A stretch of DNA of 39,618 bases from an uncultured archaeon (GCA_902384555.1 CABMCD010000037.1:1-39618); one strand, 5' to 3'; positions 6,993 through 15,506 are shown, numbered from the stretch's first letter. The notes: generated by a model not told the origin, from the sequence alone. Translations and numbers: made by a program.

Positions 6993-9170
6993 ATGGATTA
7001 CGCTCGAAAAGAACGGCAGGCCCGGGCCGGGCGGCCGGTTCTGTTTGGACTGGTGCTCGCGCTTCTCCTCTTTGCCCATTTGACAGCGGCCGCCAACAGC
7101 TCGCTTGGCGAATATGGCGGCGTGTGGTTCCGCGACGCGCGCCTGCTCACCATCGGCGGGCAGGGCGCCGTCTGGGTGTGGATGGGCCGCTCGCCGGCCG
7201 ACACCGCGCCGCACGTGCTGGAGGTGGGATTCTACAACGGCACGCCGGCGAAACAGGCCGTTCTTCTGGACGGGCCGTGGGCCGGCGGGCGTGAGCGCAT
7301 GGGCGATTTTGCGCAGGCGCTCAAAAGCGCGCTCGCGCCGGCCGGGTGGCGCTTGGGCGTGCAAAACCTCAGCACCCTCACGGCGAGTCCGGACGGGCGG
7401 GTGCTCATCCTGCCTGCCGGCGCATGGCCGCGCGCCCTGATGGAGCGCTGGAATGAAACGGTCGGCCCCCGCGATTTGGTCGTCTATCTGGGCGCGCTGG
7501 ACGACCAGGTGCTGCAGGAGGACGGCGGCGTGCGCTTGGGAGGCGTGGATGCCGAATTGCGCGCGGACGGGCAGGAAGTGGATTCGCCGCTGGGGGGGCG
7601 CCTGCTGCAAACCGCCCACGGCTCGCGGGTGTGGCGCATCGGGCACACGCTCAACGAATACGAAAATCTGGACGCGCTGGCCGGTCCGCTGATGGAGCGT
7701 GCCGTCACCGCGCTGGAGCCGGGCTTGGAGAGCCGCACTCCGGTGAATTGGGGCGCGCGCGAGCAGTCGGCCGTGGTGATGCGCCCGCAGGGCGTGACGC
7801 GGCCGGCGCAGGTGCGCCTGGTGCTGCGCGACGCGCAGGGGAATTGGCAGCGCGTGTGGGACGCTTACCTGCCGGCCCAGTCCGGTGAATTGGACGGGCC
7901 GGCGCAGGTGAACCTGGGCGGGCCGGCGGCGTTTCAGGTGCGCCTGCAGCCGGGCTATTCGCAGACCGAGCGCCTGCGCTATCGGGCCGTGTTTGTCATG
8001 CCCAACCAGAGCGCGTATGGCGAGCAGGAACTGGGAGAGGGGAGCCTGCAGCCCGGCGGCGCGTGGCTGGGCTCCTTCACCTATCGCAATTGGAGCGTGG
8101 GCGGCGACTGGCGCGTGGACGTCCGCGACCAGTTCGAGCGCACCTATGCCGCCGCGCTGGTGCATGTGGTGGAATACCGCCTCCAGCCCCTGCCGGCTTC
8201 GGGCAGCGTGCAGCGCCTGAGCATTTTGCGCGACGGGCAGGTGATGCAGGAGGGGACGGTGCGCCTGCGCCTGGCCGGGCACGCGGACTGGAGCGAGGTC
8301 TCCGTCCATAACGGCGTGGTGAGCTTCGCGGCCGAGGGCGAGGGCGCGCAGGCGGTGCAGGTGGAAGCGGAGGGCGTGACGCTGCAGTACACGACGGATT
8401 TGGGGGGCGGCGGGCCATGGGCGGCCGCCTGGAGATGGGGGCTTCCGGCCCTGCTGCTGGCGGGAATTTTGTACCTGGTGCTGAAGCCCAAAAGCCGCGC
8501 GGTCTACCGCATCCGGCTGCTGGAACAGCCGCCCGCCCAAGGAAGGACGGTGCGGCTGGGCGCGGCGCAATGGATGGACCTCCTTCAAGCCGGCTCCAAG
8601 CCATGGAACGGCGGGCGGGCGGAGGGCGAGTGGGTGCTGCGCGCCGAGGAGGCGGCCGAGCTGATGCAGCGGCAGCGGGTGGGGCAGCAGCCGCTGGTGG
8701 TGAGCCTGGAGGCCGCGCAGGAACTGCTGGATGAGCTGGTGCGCCGCGGGCGGCTCGCGAAGTGGAGGGAGTGGTACGGCCCGGCGGAGAAAGAAGAAAA
8801 GCGCGCGAAAGGCGGGAGTGGGGATGCGCAAGAAACGGCGATTCGCCGCCGCGCGCTGGAGCGCCAATTGCACGACCGGCTGGTGGAGGCCGGCATCCGC
8901 GCGCGGCCCGTCCGCGGCGGGAACGGCCTGGAGGATGCGCAAGGAAGGAGATGGCAGGCCTACGAGCCGCACGGGGGACTGGCGGCCCTGGAGCACGGCC
9001 GTCTGGCGCATGCGCTGGTGTTCGCGGACGCGGCCGAGCAGAAGGCGTTTATGGAGGAGCTGGGCCGGCGCGAGGGGGCGGGGGCGGAGCGCATCCGCCT
9101 CTCCCTGCGCACCGGGCGGCTCAAGCTTGTTAAAGCCTCGGATGCCATTGAGACGGCAGGGATGACATGA
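6993..9170 (+). CDS. Large membrane protein with extracellular and cytoplasmic parts
   Basis: A 725-residue protein of no recognised family. Residues 15-34 form a signal or first TM segment (PVLFGLVLALLLFAHLTAAA). About 450 residues follow that look extracellular, with beta-rich, Trp/Tyr-containing segments in the last half reminiscent of immunoglobulin-like or CARDB-like folds. A TM span sits near 484-502 (LPALLLAGILYLVL), followed by a basic stop-transfer (KPKSR) and a charged, probably cytoplasmic region of about 220 residues with predicted helices. The stop overlaps the next start (ATGA at 9167-9170), so it is translationally coupled to a winged-helix protein. A sensor-regulator pair is an attractive but unproven reading. 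Confidence 0.7.
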   Translation: MDYARKERQARAGRPVLFGLVLALLLFAHLTAAANSSLGEYGGVWFRDARLLTIGGQGAVWVWMGRSPADTAPHVLEVGFYNGTPAKQAVLLDGPWAGGRERMGDFAQALKSALAPAGWRLGVQNLSTLTASPDGRVLILPAGAWPRALMERWNETVGPRDLVVYLGALDDQVLQEDGGVRLGGVDAELRADGQEVDSPLGGRLLQTAHGSRVWRIGHTLNEYENLDALAGPLMERAVTALEPGLESRTPVNWGAREQSAVVMRPQGVTRPAQVRLVLRDAQGNWQRVWDAYLPAQSGELDGPAQVNLGGPAAFQVRLQPGYSQTERLRYRAVFVMPNQSAYGEQELGEGSLQPGGAWLGSFTYRNWSVGGDWRVDVRDQFERTYAAALVHVVEYRLQPLPASGSVQRLSILRDGQVMQEGTVRLRLAGHADWSEVSVHNGVVSFAAEGEGAQAVQVEAEGVTLQYTTDLGGGGPWAAAWRWGLPALLLAGILYLVLKPKSRAVYRIRLLEQPPAQGRTVRLGAAQWMDLLQAGSKPWNGGRAEGEWVLRAEEAAELMQRQRVGQQPLVVSLEAAQELLDELVRRGRLAKWREWYGPAEKEEKRAKGGSGDAQETAIRRRALERQLHDRLVEAGIRARPVRGGNGLEDAQGRRWQAYEPHGGLAALEHGRLAHALVFADAAEQKAFMEELGRREGAGAERIRLSLRTGRLKLVKASDAIETAGMT

Positions 9171-9634
9171 GCCTGCGACAATTTTTGCTCAAGAAGAAGC
9201 CGACCACCCTGCTGCTGTGCCTCAAGGACACGGGGCAGATGTGGTATCCCTCCAAGCTGGCCCAGGCTTCGGGCGCCTCGTACGTGTATGTGACGCAGTG
9301 GCTGGACAAACTGGAGAAGGGCGGCTGGGTGCGCATGGAAAAGCGCGGGCGGCTCAAGGCCGTGGTGGCCACCGAGGCGGGGCTGAGCGTGGCCTCGATG
9401 CTGGATGAGATGGTGCACAAGATGGACGCGCTCTCGGCCAAGGGTGCGCCGGCGGCCGGAACCGTGGAGCAGGAGCACGCGTCCGCCAAGCCGGAAGGGC
9501 AGGAAGCCAAGAAGAAGGAAGGCGGGCCGGGCGTGCGGATGGAGGAGGGCAAGAAGAAGGAGGGTGCGGCCGCGGCCCTGCGGGCGGAAGAGAAGAAGGA
9601 GAAGGCGGAGAAGGAAGAAAAGAAAGAGAAATAG
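9167..9634 (+). CDS. Winged-helix DNA-binding protein with charged C-terminal tail
   Basis: A 155-residue protein. Residues 10-75 form a MarR/ArsR-like winged helix: helices around TTLLLCLKD and YPSKLAQASGAS, a recognition helix around YVYVTQWLDKLEKGGW, and a wing at VRMEKRGRLKAVV. Residues 95-155 are almost only Lys, Glu, Ala and Gly, and likely disordered. The ATG overlaps the TGA of the 725-residue membrane protein, so both are made from one message. It presumably acts as a transcription regulator; its target is unknown. A T-rich run (9661-9668) follows and may end the transcript. Confidence 0.75.
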   Translation: MSLRQFLLKKKPTTLLLCLKDTGQMWYPSKLAQASGASYVYVTQWLDKLEKGGWVRMEKRGRLKAVVATEAGLSVASMLDEMVHKMDALSAKGAPAAGTVEQEHASAKPEGQEAKKKEGGPGVRMEEGKKKEGAAAALRAEEKKEKAEKEEKKEK

Positions 9635-9660
9635 AAGGGCGCGAAAGGCGCGCGCTGTGC

Positions 9661-9668
9661 TTTTTTTC
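9661..9668 (+). terminator. T-rich archaeal-type terminator
   Basis: The run ttttttttcc right after the winged-helix gene, in the short gap between convergent genes, fits the oligo-T termination signal of archaea. No hairpin is obvious. Confidence 0.4.
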
Positions 9669-10082
9669 CTACACCACTCTCAATTCGATGATTTTGCTCA
9701 CCGAGTTGAGCACGTGGGCATAGTCGCGGTAATGGGAATACACGGTGACCTTGAGGCGGTAGACGCCGGGCTGCGTCTGGCTGGTGCCGCAGATGGAGAC
9801 GGGCAGGCTCTTCTGCGCGCCGGCTTCCAGCGTACCCAGACGAAGCTCCTTGGTCTTGTGCAGGCCCACGCCGTCAAAGCCGAGCGCCTTGGGCAGCTCC
9901 ACCACCAGCGAGCACATCTGCGGGCTGTTGCTCGCGTTGCGCAAATCCACCAGCAGGTCCACCGAGCTGTTGGAACGGCCGGTGAGGCGCATGGGGCGGA
10001 AGGAATAGCTGAACGCGAACGGCGAGCCCTTGGGGGCCGCCTCGGACGAGGAGCTGCCGAATAAGTTGTCGAAAAGACCCAT
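9669..10082 (-). CDS. Hypothetical protein with beta-rich (CARDB-like) domain
   Basis: A 137-residue protein with no signal peptide. After a short Ser/Gly-rich lead (GLFDNLFGSSSSEAAP), residues 20-137 look like a single beta-sandwich: alternating hydrophobic strands with SVDLLVDLRNAS, CSLVVELPKAL and YRLKVTVYS, the rhythm of CARDB or adhesion-type domains. The start ATG follows gaaggtgatgg, an acceptable ribosome site. A similar strand pattern is seen in the membrane-anchored protein at 37570-38034, but the resemblance is loose. Function unknown. Confidence 0.65.
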   Translation of the reverse strand: MGLFDNLFGSSSSEAAPKGSPFAFSYSFRPMRLTGRSNSSVDLLVDLRNASNSPQMCSLVVELPKALGFDGVGLHKTKELRLGTLEAGAQKSLPVSICGTSQTQPGVYRLKVTVYSHYRDYAHVLNSVSKIIELRVV

Positions 10083-10163
10083 TCCATCACCTTCAATGAC
10101 TTCGAATGGGGCTCAAACGAAGCTGAATTTCAAAAACCTACCTTCGGCCCCGGCCGGGCGCGC

Positions 10164-10343
10164 TCAGTCGCGCAGCAGCAGGAACGCGATGCCCAGTGCG
10201 AGCAGCGAGAGCAGGATGTTGCCCACGTCGAAGCCGAGCAGCACCACCGGCATGGAGACAAAAATGCTGATTTTGAACACCGCCAGCAGGTTCACCAGAC
10301 CATAGGCGGCCAGAATGCCGGCCAGAAAACTCTTGAAATCCAT
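10164..10343 (-). CDS. Small membrane protein (59 aa)
   Basis: A short gene reading MDFKSFLAGILAAYGLVNLL at its start. Two hydrophobic stretches span about residues 7-23 and 28-56, broken near G37-F38-D39. A strong ribosome site (gaggtgaaaac) stands before the ATG, which supports real translation. It is followed on the minus strand by the beta-rich protein and preceded by PheRS alpha, so the three may form one operon. No family recognised. Confidence 0.6.
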   Translation of the reverse strand: MDFKSFLAGILAAYGLVNLLAVFKISIFVSMPVVLLGFDVGNILLSLLALGIAFLLLRD

Positions 10344-10361
10344 GTTTTCACCTCGATAGGC

Positions 10362-11906
10362 TCAGTCCGATACGGGGAAATTGCGCAGCCAGCCCAAGTC
10401 GTTGCGATAGAGCGTGCGGATGTCCTCAATTTGGCTGCCCAGCATCAGCGGCCGCTCCAAGCTCAGGCCCCACGCCAGAACGGGATAGCGGCAGCCCAAG
10501 CCTTCGCACACTTCGGGGCGCATGATGCCCGCGCCGCCCAGCTCCAGCCACGCCTGGCGCGCCGGGTGGAACACCTCGATTTCCAAAGACGGCTCGGTGT
10601 AGGGGAAGAAGGAGGGGCGGAAGCGGATTTGCTCGAAGCCCAGTTTGGAGTAGAAGGCCTTGAGGGTGCCCAAGAGATGGCCGAAGGTGGCGCCCTCCCA
10701 CGAAATGATGCCCTCCACCTGGAAGAATTCGGCCAGATGCTTGTAGTCGGTGGCCTCGTTGCGGAACACCTTGCCGATGCAGAAGAACTTGCGCGGCCTT
10801 GAATCGCCGGCCGTCTCGCGCAGGGTGCGCGCGCTCACGGCCGTGGTGTGGGTGCGCATCACCATCTGGCGCGCCACCCGCTCGCTCCATTCATAGCGCC
10901 AGCCTTTTTCGTGCGCGCCCTTCACGGCGTCGCGCAGCTCCGACTCGGGCCTCGGCGACTCGCCGGGCAGGTAGAAGGTGTCGGCCAAGTCGCGGGCCGG
11001 GTGGTCCTGCGGCTGGAAGAGGGCGTCGAAATTCCAAAACGCCGATTCGGCCATGGGGCCCTCCATCTCCTCGAATCCCATGCCGAGGAAAATGGAGCGC
11101 ACGCGCTCGCGCAGGCGCGCCATGGGGTGGCGGCGGGCGGGCAGCTGGGGCTGCACCGGAGCCGTGACGTCGTAGCGGCGCAGGTCGGACTTTTTCCACG
11201 AGCCGGAAAGCAGATGCTCGCGCTTGAGGATGCTGATGGAATCGGAATCGGAAGAAGAAAACGAAACCGCCGCCGGGGCCGCGCCCTCGGATGAAACGGA
11301 GGTCGCGGCAGATTCATTCTCTTGCAGCGCTTTCCCGCCCTCGGGCGTAATCGAAAGCCATTCGCTCGAATGCGTGCGCGAACTCACCAGATTACGGCGC
11401 TTGAATTCGGACAAGCGCTCGTCGGGAAGGGAAGAGAGTTTCTCGACAGACGGGAGCGACCAGGCGCCCGGATGCGCGAGGGCGGCGCGGCCGGCATCGG
11501 TGAGCGACACGCGCTTGTCGGGAAGCAGGGCCACCAGCTTCGCGCGCAGCGCCATGGCGAGGCCGATGCCCATGCGCGCCTGCGAGGTGCCCAAATCGAC
11601 GACCGGCACCGGGCCGGCGGAAAGCTTCTGAATCAGCTCGTATTCCGGCAGGCCGGCCGCGAGCGCGTCCAGTCCGGCGGGCGTGTATTCCCACAGGACG
11701 GATTCCTCGCGGCGCACCGAAATCAGGCCGGCCTCGGACAGCACCTGCGAGCTGCGGCGCAGCGTGTCGGCGTTGAGCGAGAGTTCGCAGGCCAGCTCCT
11801 CCAGCGCGCGCTCGGAGGAGGGCGCGGAAGGGGCGCCGGATTCGGACGGCGCGGCCGGGCGCAGGGCGGCCAGCAGCCGCGCGTCGGAGGGAGAGAGGGA
11901 GGCCAT
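10362..11906 (-). CDS. pheS: Phenylalanyl-tRNA synthetase alpha subunit
   Basis: The catalytic class II subunit that charges tRNA-Phe together with PheT, which is not in this window. The 514-residue length fits the archaeal/eukaryotic type, with N-terminal DNA/RNA-binding winged-helix modules (about residues 1-200). The catalytic domain starts near 250 (HPMARLRERVRSIFLGMGFE). Motif 2 is FRNEATDYKHLAEFFQVEG and motif 3 reads LAWGLSLERPLML. The start ATG at 11906 gives a natural N terminus. The gene lies nine bases after the upstream minus-strand membrane protein stop. Confidence 0.95.
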   Translation of the reverse strand: MASLSPSDARLLAALRPAAPSESGAPSAPSSERALEELACELSLNADTLRRSSQVLSEAGLISVRREESVLWEYTPAGLDALAAGLPEYELIQKLSAGPVPVVDLGTSQARMGIGLAMALRAKLVALLPDKRVSLTDAGRAALAHPGAWSLPSVEKLSSLPDERLSEFKRRNLVSSRTHSSEWLSITPEGGKALQENESAATSVSSEGAAPAAVSFSSSDSDSISILKREHLLSGSWKKSDLRRYDVTAPVQPQLPARRHPMARLRERVRSIFLGMGFEEMEGPMAESAFWNFDALFQPQDHPARDLADTFYLPGESPRPESELRDAVKGAHEKGWRYEWSERVARQMVMRTHTTAVSARTLRETAGDSRPRKFFCIGKVFRNEATDYKHLAEFFQVEGIISWEGATFGHLLGTLKAFYSKLGFEQIRFRPSFFPYTEPSLEIEVFHPARQAWLELGGAGIMRPEVCEGLGCRYPVLAWGLSLERPLMLGSQIEDIRTLYRNDLGWLRNFPVSD

Positions 11907-11915
11907 GAAATCAGC

Positions 11916-12773
11916 TTATTGCAGGTGCATCTGGTGTATCCACACCACCGACACCAGCAGGATGGCAGCCACCAGCAAAAGCGCCAGGCCCTGCCAGGAG
12001 AAGGCGGACTGGAAGACGGCCGCCTGCATGCGGCTGAAATAACCCAGGATTTCGCCCTCCAGCGGCGCCTCGCGGTCGAAAATCAGCGAGAACTTGGAGA
12101 GGGTCTGGTCGGTCCAGGTGAAGGTGCGCTCGGAGCCGAAGTAGCCCTGTTGCGGGTCGTAGCGGAAGCGGCTGGTCTCGTTGAGCAGGTTGTTGGGCAG
12201 CTGGCTGAAGCGGATGTTGGTGGCGTCGGTGGGCAGGATGAGGCGCAGGGTGGCCTGCGTCGAGAGCAGGATGTCGCCGGAGGAGGAGCGCGGCAGCAGC
12301 AGGGCGGCGGGCATGAGCGTGTAGCGGGTGGTGCGCGGCTTGTAGTCGTCCAGCGCCACGATGCCGGATTTGTCGGCCGAGAAGGGGCGGATGTCGTATT
12401 CCAGAACGAGGGTGGCAAAGCAGATGCCCATGATGGAGTTGCAGTTGTCCGGCGACTGGGAGCGCACCTGCAGGTTGCTCACCGCCACCGAGGCGGGGTT
12501 GACGTGCACGCGCAAGTCGCCGATGCCGGTTTGCGAAACCCAGGTGGAGAGGTCATTGGACTGCATGGTGTTCTGGTACAGCTGCACGGCCTGCGTGTTG
12601 TTCATCAGCAGGCGCATGGTCTCCACCCCGTGCGCCGTGCCGTCCGGATAGACGGTGATGGCCACTTCCATGCGGGTGAGCGAAAACGAGCCGGGGGAGA
12701 GGGGGGAGGCGAAGGGAGTGGCCAGCAGGGCCAGCAGGAGGAGGAACGCCAGCGCCGGAGGGATGCGTTGCAT
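11916..12773 (-). CDS. Envelope protein with signal peptide and C-terminal TM anchor
   Basis: A 285-residue protein of unknown family. The ATG at 12773 (MQRIPPALAFLLLLALLATP) gives a clean signal peptide. The frame is open further upstream, but that part has no coding character, and the TATA-like ttaaatac at 12796-12803 fits this start. The central ~230 residues look beta-rich with several N-x-S/T sites. A TM span near the C terminus (GLALLLVAAILLVSVVWI) is followed by only a few residues, so nearly all of it faces outward. It is closely upstream of pheS on the same strand. Confidence 0.68.
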   Translation of the reverse strand: MQRIPPALAFLLLLALLATPFASPLSPGSFSLTRMEVAITVYPDGTAHGVETMRLLMNNTQAVQLYQNTMQSNDLSTWVSQTGIGDLRVHVNPASVAVSNLQVRSQSPDNCNSIMGICFATLVLEYDIRPFSADKSGIVALDDYKPRTTRYTLMPAALLLPRSSSGDILLSTQATLRLILPTDATNIRFSQLPNNLLNETSRFRYDPQQGYFGSERTFTWTDQTLSKFSLIFDREAPLEGEILGYFSRMQAAVFQSAFSWQGLALLLVAAILLVSVVWIHQMHLQ

Positions 12774-12795
12774 GGCCCAATCCACCTCATGGAGC

Positions 12796-12803
12796 CTTAA
12801 ATA
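12796..12803 (-). promoter_or_regulatory. TATA-like element for the 11916-12773 gene
   Basis: Plus-strand ttaaatac reads gtatttaa on the minus strand, 23-30 bases before the chosen ATG. It supports that start and a leaderless transcript. Confidence 0.45.
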
Positions 12804-12988
12804 CGTTTGTTGGATTGGCGCGGGGAAACCGCCGGCTTGGTGGAGGGGCGGGGAAAGCCCAACCCCGGCGCGAGCCCCCTCACGTGTCGTTGCAGGCATC
12901 ATTTTGCGTAAATGGAGCCCCAAAACACCCGGCTATACGCTTTTAAACACTCTAACGCATAGGGGCTCGTCTAGGGAGGGATGCGGCA

Positions 12989-13663
12989 ATGAATACCGTC
13001 CAGTACTTGGGGCATTCGGCCTTCCGCCTGCAGTTGGAAAACCTCGTCATTCTCATCGACCCGGCCGTCGGCTCGACGGTGTTGGGCAGCCCGCGCCGCA
13101 TCGCGTCCGCGCTGGACCCGCATGCGGTCAAGGAGTGCGATCTCATTTTGCTGACGCACGAGCAGCCCGACCACTGCGAGCCCGACGTGGTGAAGGAGAT
13201 TGCGGAGCGCACCTTCGCCACCGTGGTGGCCCCCAAGCCCTGTTTGGCGAAAATCGACATTTCCGAGCGATTCAAAGTGGATGTGCGCGCGGGTGACAAG
13301 TTCACCATCAAGGGCCTCGACATCGAGGTGGTGCGCGCCGTCTATCCCCAGTCCAGCTATCCGGTGGGCTACATCCTGCGCTCGGCGCGCTATGGCGTCT
13401 ACCATGCCGGCGCCACTTACTCTTACCCCGACATGGCGCGCATCAAGTGCGACGTGGCGCTGGTGCCCATTGGCGGCACCTACACCATGGACCCGTTTGC
13501 CGCGGCCAACGTGTGCAAAGAGATGCGGCCCAAATACGCCATCCCGATGCACTTCAACACCTGCGAGCGCATCAACCAGGAAGTGTCGGAATTCACCGCC
13601 GATTTGGGCTCGCACACCAAAGCCATTGTGCTGAGCGTGGGCCAGACGGCGAAACTGCCCTAG
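12989..13663 (+). CDS. Metallo-beta-lactamase-fold protein, UPF0173-like, with altered metal site
   Basis: A 224-residue single-domain protein with the UPF0173 layout: YLGHSAFRL at the N terminus, DP at 24-25, the metal motif at 57-62, PIGGTYTMDP at about 160-169 and PMHFNT at 186-191. The family normally has HxHxDH and GDT. Here these read HEQPDH (Gln59 for His) and HAGAT (Ala142 for the bridging Asp). Two expected zinc ligands are therefore missing, so it may bind one metal or have lost hydrolysis. A purine-rich ribosome site (gggaggg) lies upstream. A symmetric hairpin just after the stop likely terminates the message. Confidence 0.8.
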   Translation: MNTVQYLGHSAFRLQLENLVILIDPAVGSTVLGSPRRIASALDPHAVKECDLILLTHEQPDHCEPDVVKEIAERTFATVVAPKPCLAKIDISERFKVDVRAGDKFTIKGLDIEVVRAVYPQSSYPVGYILRSARYGVYHAGATYSYPDMARIKCDVALVPIGGTYTMDPFAAANVCKEMRPKYAIPMHFNTCERINQEVSEFTADLGSHTKAIVLSVGQTAKLP

Positions 13664-13666
13664 GGC

Positions 13667-13691
13667 TTTTTCTTTCGTGCCGAAAGAAAAA
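13667..13691 (+). terminator. Perfect inverted repeat after the UPF0173-like gene
   Basis: tttttctttcg (13667-13677) and cgaaagaaaaa (13681-13691) pair over 11 bp around a 3-base loop, four bases after the stop codon. The location suggests a terminator or mRNA 3'-end stabiliser. Confidence 0.5.
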
Positions 13692-13800
13692 CCCCGGAAA
13701 AAGAAAGGGCAGAATGCGAGCTAGGAAAAAAGTAACCCATATTAACATTAGGTTCTCCATTATAGTCATCAAGCTCAAGCGACTTTTCGCTTAGAATACA

Positions 13801-13806
13801 GAGGTG
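13801..13806 (+). promoter_or_regulatory. Ribosome binding site deciding the start at 13814
   Basis: GAGGTG lies seven bases before the ATG at 13814 but only one base before the in-frame ATG at 13808, so the second ATG is the better start. An AAGCGA/TCGCTT inverted repeat (about 13777-13793) lies just upstream. Confidence 0.55.
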
Positions 13807-13813
13807 TATGACA

Positions 13814-14572
13814 ATGATTACCGGCATCCGCATTGACAAGGTCGAGGCCTGGCGCGAGAAAATGACCGAGATGAAAGGGCTCGACATCAACATCAGCGTG
13901 GACAACGTCAACATCACCGGCCCCGAAGTGCAGGTGGAGTTCACCTACGTGGCCACCTACCCCGACAAGGCCGGCATTCTGAGCCTCAAGGGCCGCGCGG
14001 CGGACGAGGCGCAGAAGCTGCTCATGTCCTACATGGCCGAGACGGGCCTGCTCAACGGCCGCCTGCCCGCCAGCGTCAAAGTCGAGCGCTGGGACGTGGG
14101 CGCGGCCACGCTGGAGGTCGAGCTGTCGTTCGTGGGCCACCCCTCCTCGCCTGTTGTGGGCAAGGGCGCGGCCATACGCTTCAAGACCGGACTGGTCGGC
14201 GACGAGCAGCACAAGCTGGCGATGGAGCTGAAAGAGCAGCTGGCGGCAGCCAAGAACGACGCCTCCAAGGTGCTCACCGTGCGCAACGCGGCCCTCACCG
14301 GCGCCGACGCGCTGCTGGATTTGGCGCCCGCGCCGGTCGGCGTGCTGCGCATGCGGGGCTCCCTGCTCTCGCACGAGGAGGCCAAGCAGGCCAAGGAGAT
14401 TTCGGCCGGCTGGGCGGCGGACCGCAAGCTGCCGGACGCCTTCTCCGAGCTGGTGCTCAACGCGATTAACTTCACCTGCGGCACGAACGGCGTGCTGGTG
14501 GTGCGCCCGGTGAACCTGGCGCCCCCGATGGTTCCGCCCCGCATCAGCTTGGGCAACGCGAACCAGCAGTAA
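13814..14572 (+). CDS. Conserved archaeal protein of unknown function, possibly duplicated
   Basis: A 252-residue soluble protein. Its C-terminal part (a G-V-L-x-M-x-G strand, then helix, KLPDAF, VLNAI and a Pro-rich end PPMVPPRISL) recalls a widespread archaeal family of about 150 residues whose members end in a PPP-x-PR motif; this is from memory of the family and not certain. Within the protein, residues about 50-90 (DKAGILSLKGRA...GRLPA) and 170-215 (APVGVLRMRGSL...RKLPD) have the same order of strand, helix and Leu-Pro, hinting at an internal duplication. The start follows the GAGGTG at 13801-13806. Confidence 0.6.
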   Translation: MITGIRIDKVEAWREKMTEMKGLDINISVDNVNITGPEVQVEFTYVATYPDKAGILSLKGRAADEAQKLLMSYMAETGLLNGRLPASVKVERWDVGAATLEVELSFVGHPSSPVVGKGAAIRFKTGLVGDEQHKLAMELKEQLAAAKNDASKVLTVRNAALTGADALLDLAPAPVGVLRMRGSLLSHEEAKQAKEISAGWAADRKLPDAFSELVLNAINFTCGTNGVLVVRPVNLAPPMVPPRISLGNANQQ

Positions 14573-14595
14573 GAAGCCAAAAAATCTTTTCTTTT

Positions 14596-15483
14596 TTACA
14601 AACTTATTTTCATCCCATCCTCGGCAGCGGACGTGTGGGGGAAGACCTTTTTCGCCTCCTCCAGCAGCGGCTCGGGGGAATGGAAGCGCCCGCCAATGTG
14701 GAAGAGAAGGAGCTGCTTGGCGTTGGCTTCTTTCGCCGCGCGCGCGGCGTCGGCGGCCGTGGCGTGTGAGCGCTCATCGGCCAGTTCGCGCTCCTCCTCG
14801 CTGAAGGTGGAGTCGTGAATCAGCAAATCCGCGTCCTCGGCGGCCTTGACCAGCGATTTGCAATAGGTGGTGTCGCCGGAATAGACGAGTTTCTTGCCGG
14901 GCTGGATGTAGGAGATGTCGTCGAGCTTGACCACTTTTGCGCCGACTTTGAGCGAGCCTTTTTTCTGAATCTCGCTAAACATCGGGCCCTTCAAACCGGC
15001 CGCATGTGCCTTGGATTCGTGGAAGCGGCGGCGGTCCTGCTCGACTATGCTGAAGCCGAACGAGTGTTCGCCCGCGCCGTGCTCGACGGGGAAGGCATAG
15101 ACGTCATGGCCGTTAATCGTGAAGAGGGGCTTCTTGAGCTTGGCTGAAGAGGGCTCGATTTCGTGGATGTCCAGCAGTTTGGAGCGGGCAAACACGCGGG
15201 CCGAGCCGGGAGGGCCGAACAATTTGACAGGCTGGGTTCTCCCATTCAGGCGCAGGGTTTCCATCAGCCCGAAGATGCCCAAGTAGTGGTCGAGGTGCAG
15301 GTGTGAAACAAAGATGGCCTGCACTTTGGAATAGGACACGCCGAGCTTCATCATCTGCCGCTGGGTGCCCTCGCCGCAGTCGAGCAGAAGGACGTCGCCG
15401 TCGATGCGAACGGCAATGGCCGGCAGGCTGCGCTCGGGGGTGGGGGAAGAAGCCGCGGAGCCGAGAATGGTGAGGTCGAGCAT
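14596..15483 (-). CDS. rnz: Ribonuclease Z (tRNA 3' processing endonuclease)
   Basis: Cuts the 3' trailer from tRNA precursors. The tRNA genes here do not encode CCA, so this cut is needed before CCA addition. With the ATG at 15483 the protein has 295 residues. It opens with MLDLTILGSAASSPTPERS; the zinc motif HLHLDH is at 61-66, and further zinc-binding features are YSGDT, HDSTF and the late LLLFHI. The element atttaaa (15507-15513) is 24-30 bases before this ATG, so the start is well supported. A frame extending upstream to 15537 would run through the promoter and is rejected. The family usually has about 300 residues. Confidence 0.93.
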   Translation of the reverse strand: MLDLTILGSAASSPTPERSLPAIAVRIDGDVLLLDCGEGTQRQMMKLGVSYSKVQAIFVSHLHLDHYLGIFGLMETLRLNGRTQPVKLFGPPGSARVFARSKLLDIHEIEPSSAKLKKPLFTINGHDVYAFPVEHGAGEHSFGFSIVEQDRRRFHESKAHAAGLKGPMFSEIQKKGSLKVGAKVVKLDDISYIQPGKKLVYSGDTTYCKSLVKAAEDADLLIHDSTFSEEERELADERSHATAADAARAAKEANAKQLLLFHIGGRFHSPEPLLEEAKKVFPHTSAAEDGMKISL

Positions 15484-15506
15484 AGGAAAAGATGGGTCGG
15501 GCGCGC

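Noticed and set aside
6438..9011. A very long open frame (857 codons) on the minus strand opposite the 725-residue membrane protein
   Set aside because: Rich in Arg, Pro, His and Ala and lacking any domain; it is the mirror of a GC-rich gene on the plus strand, and overlaps the start of the prenyl synthase in another frame.
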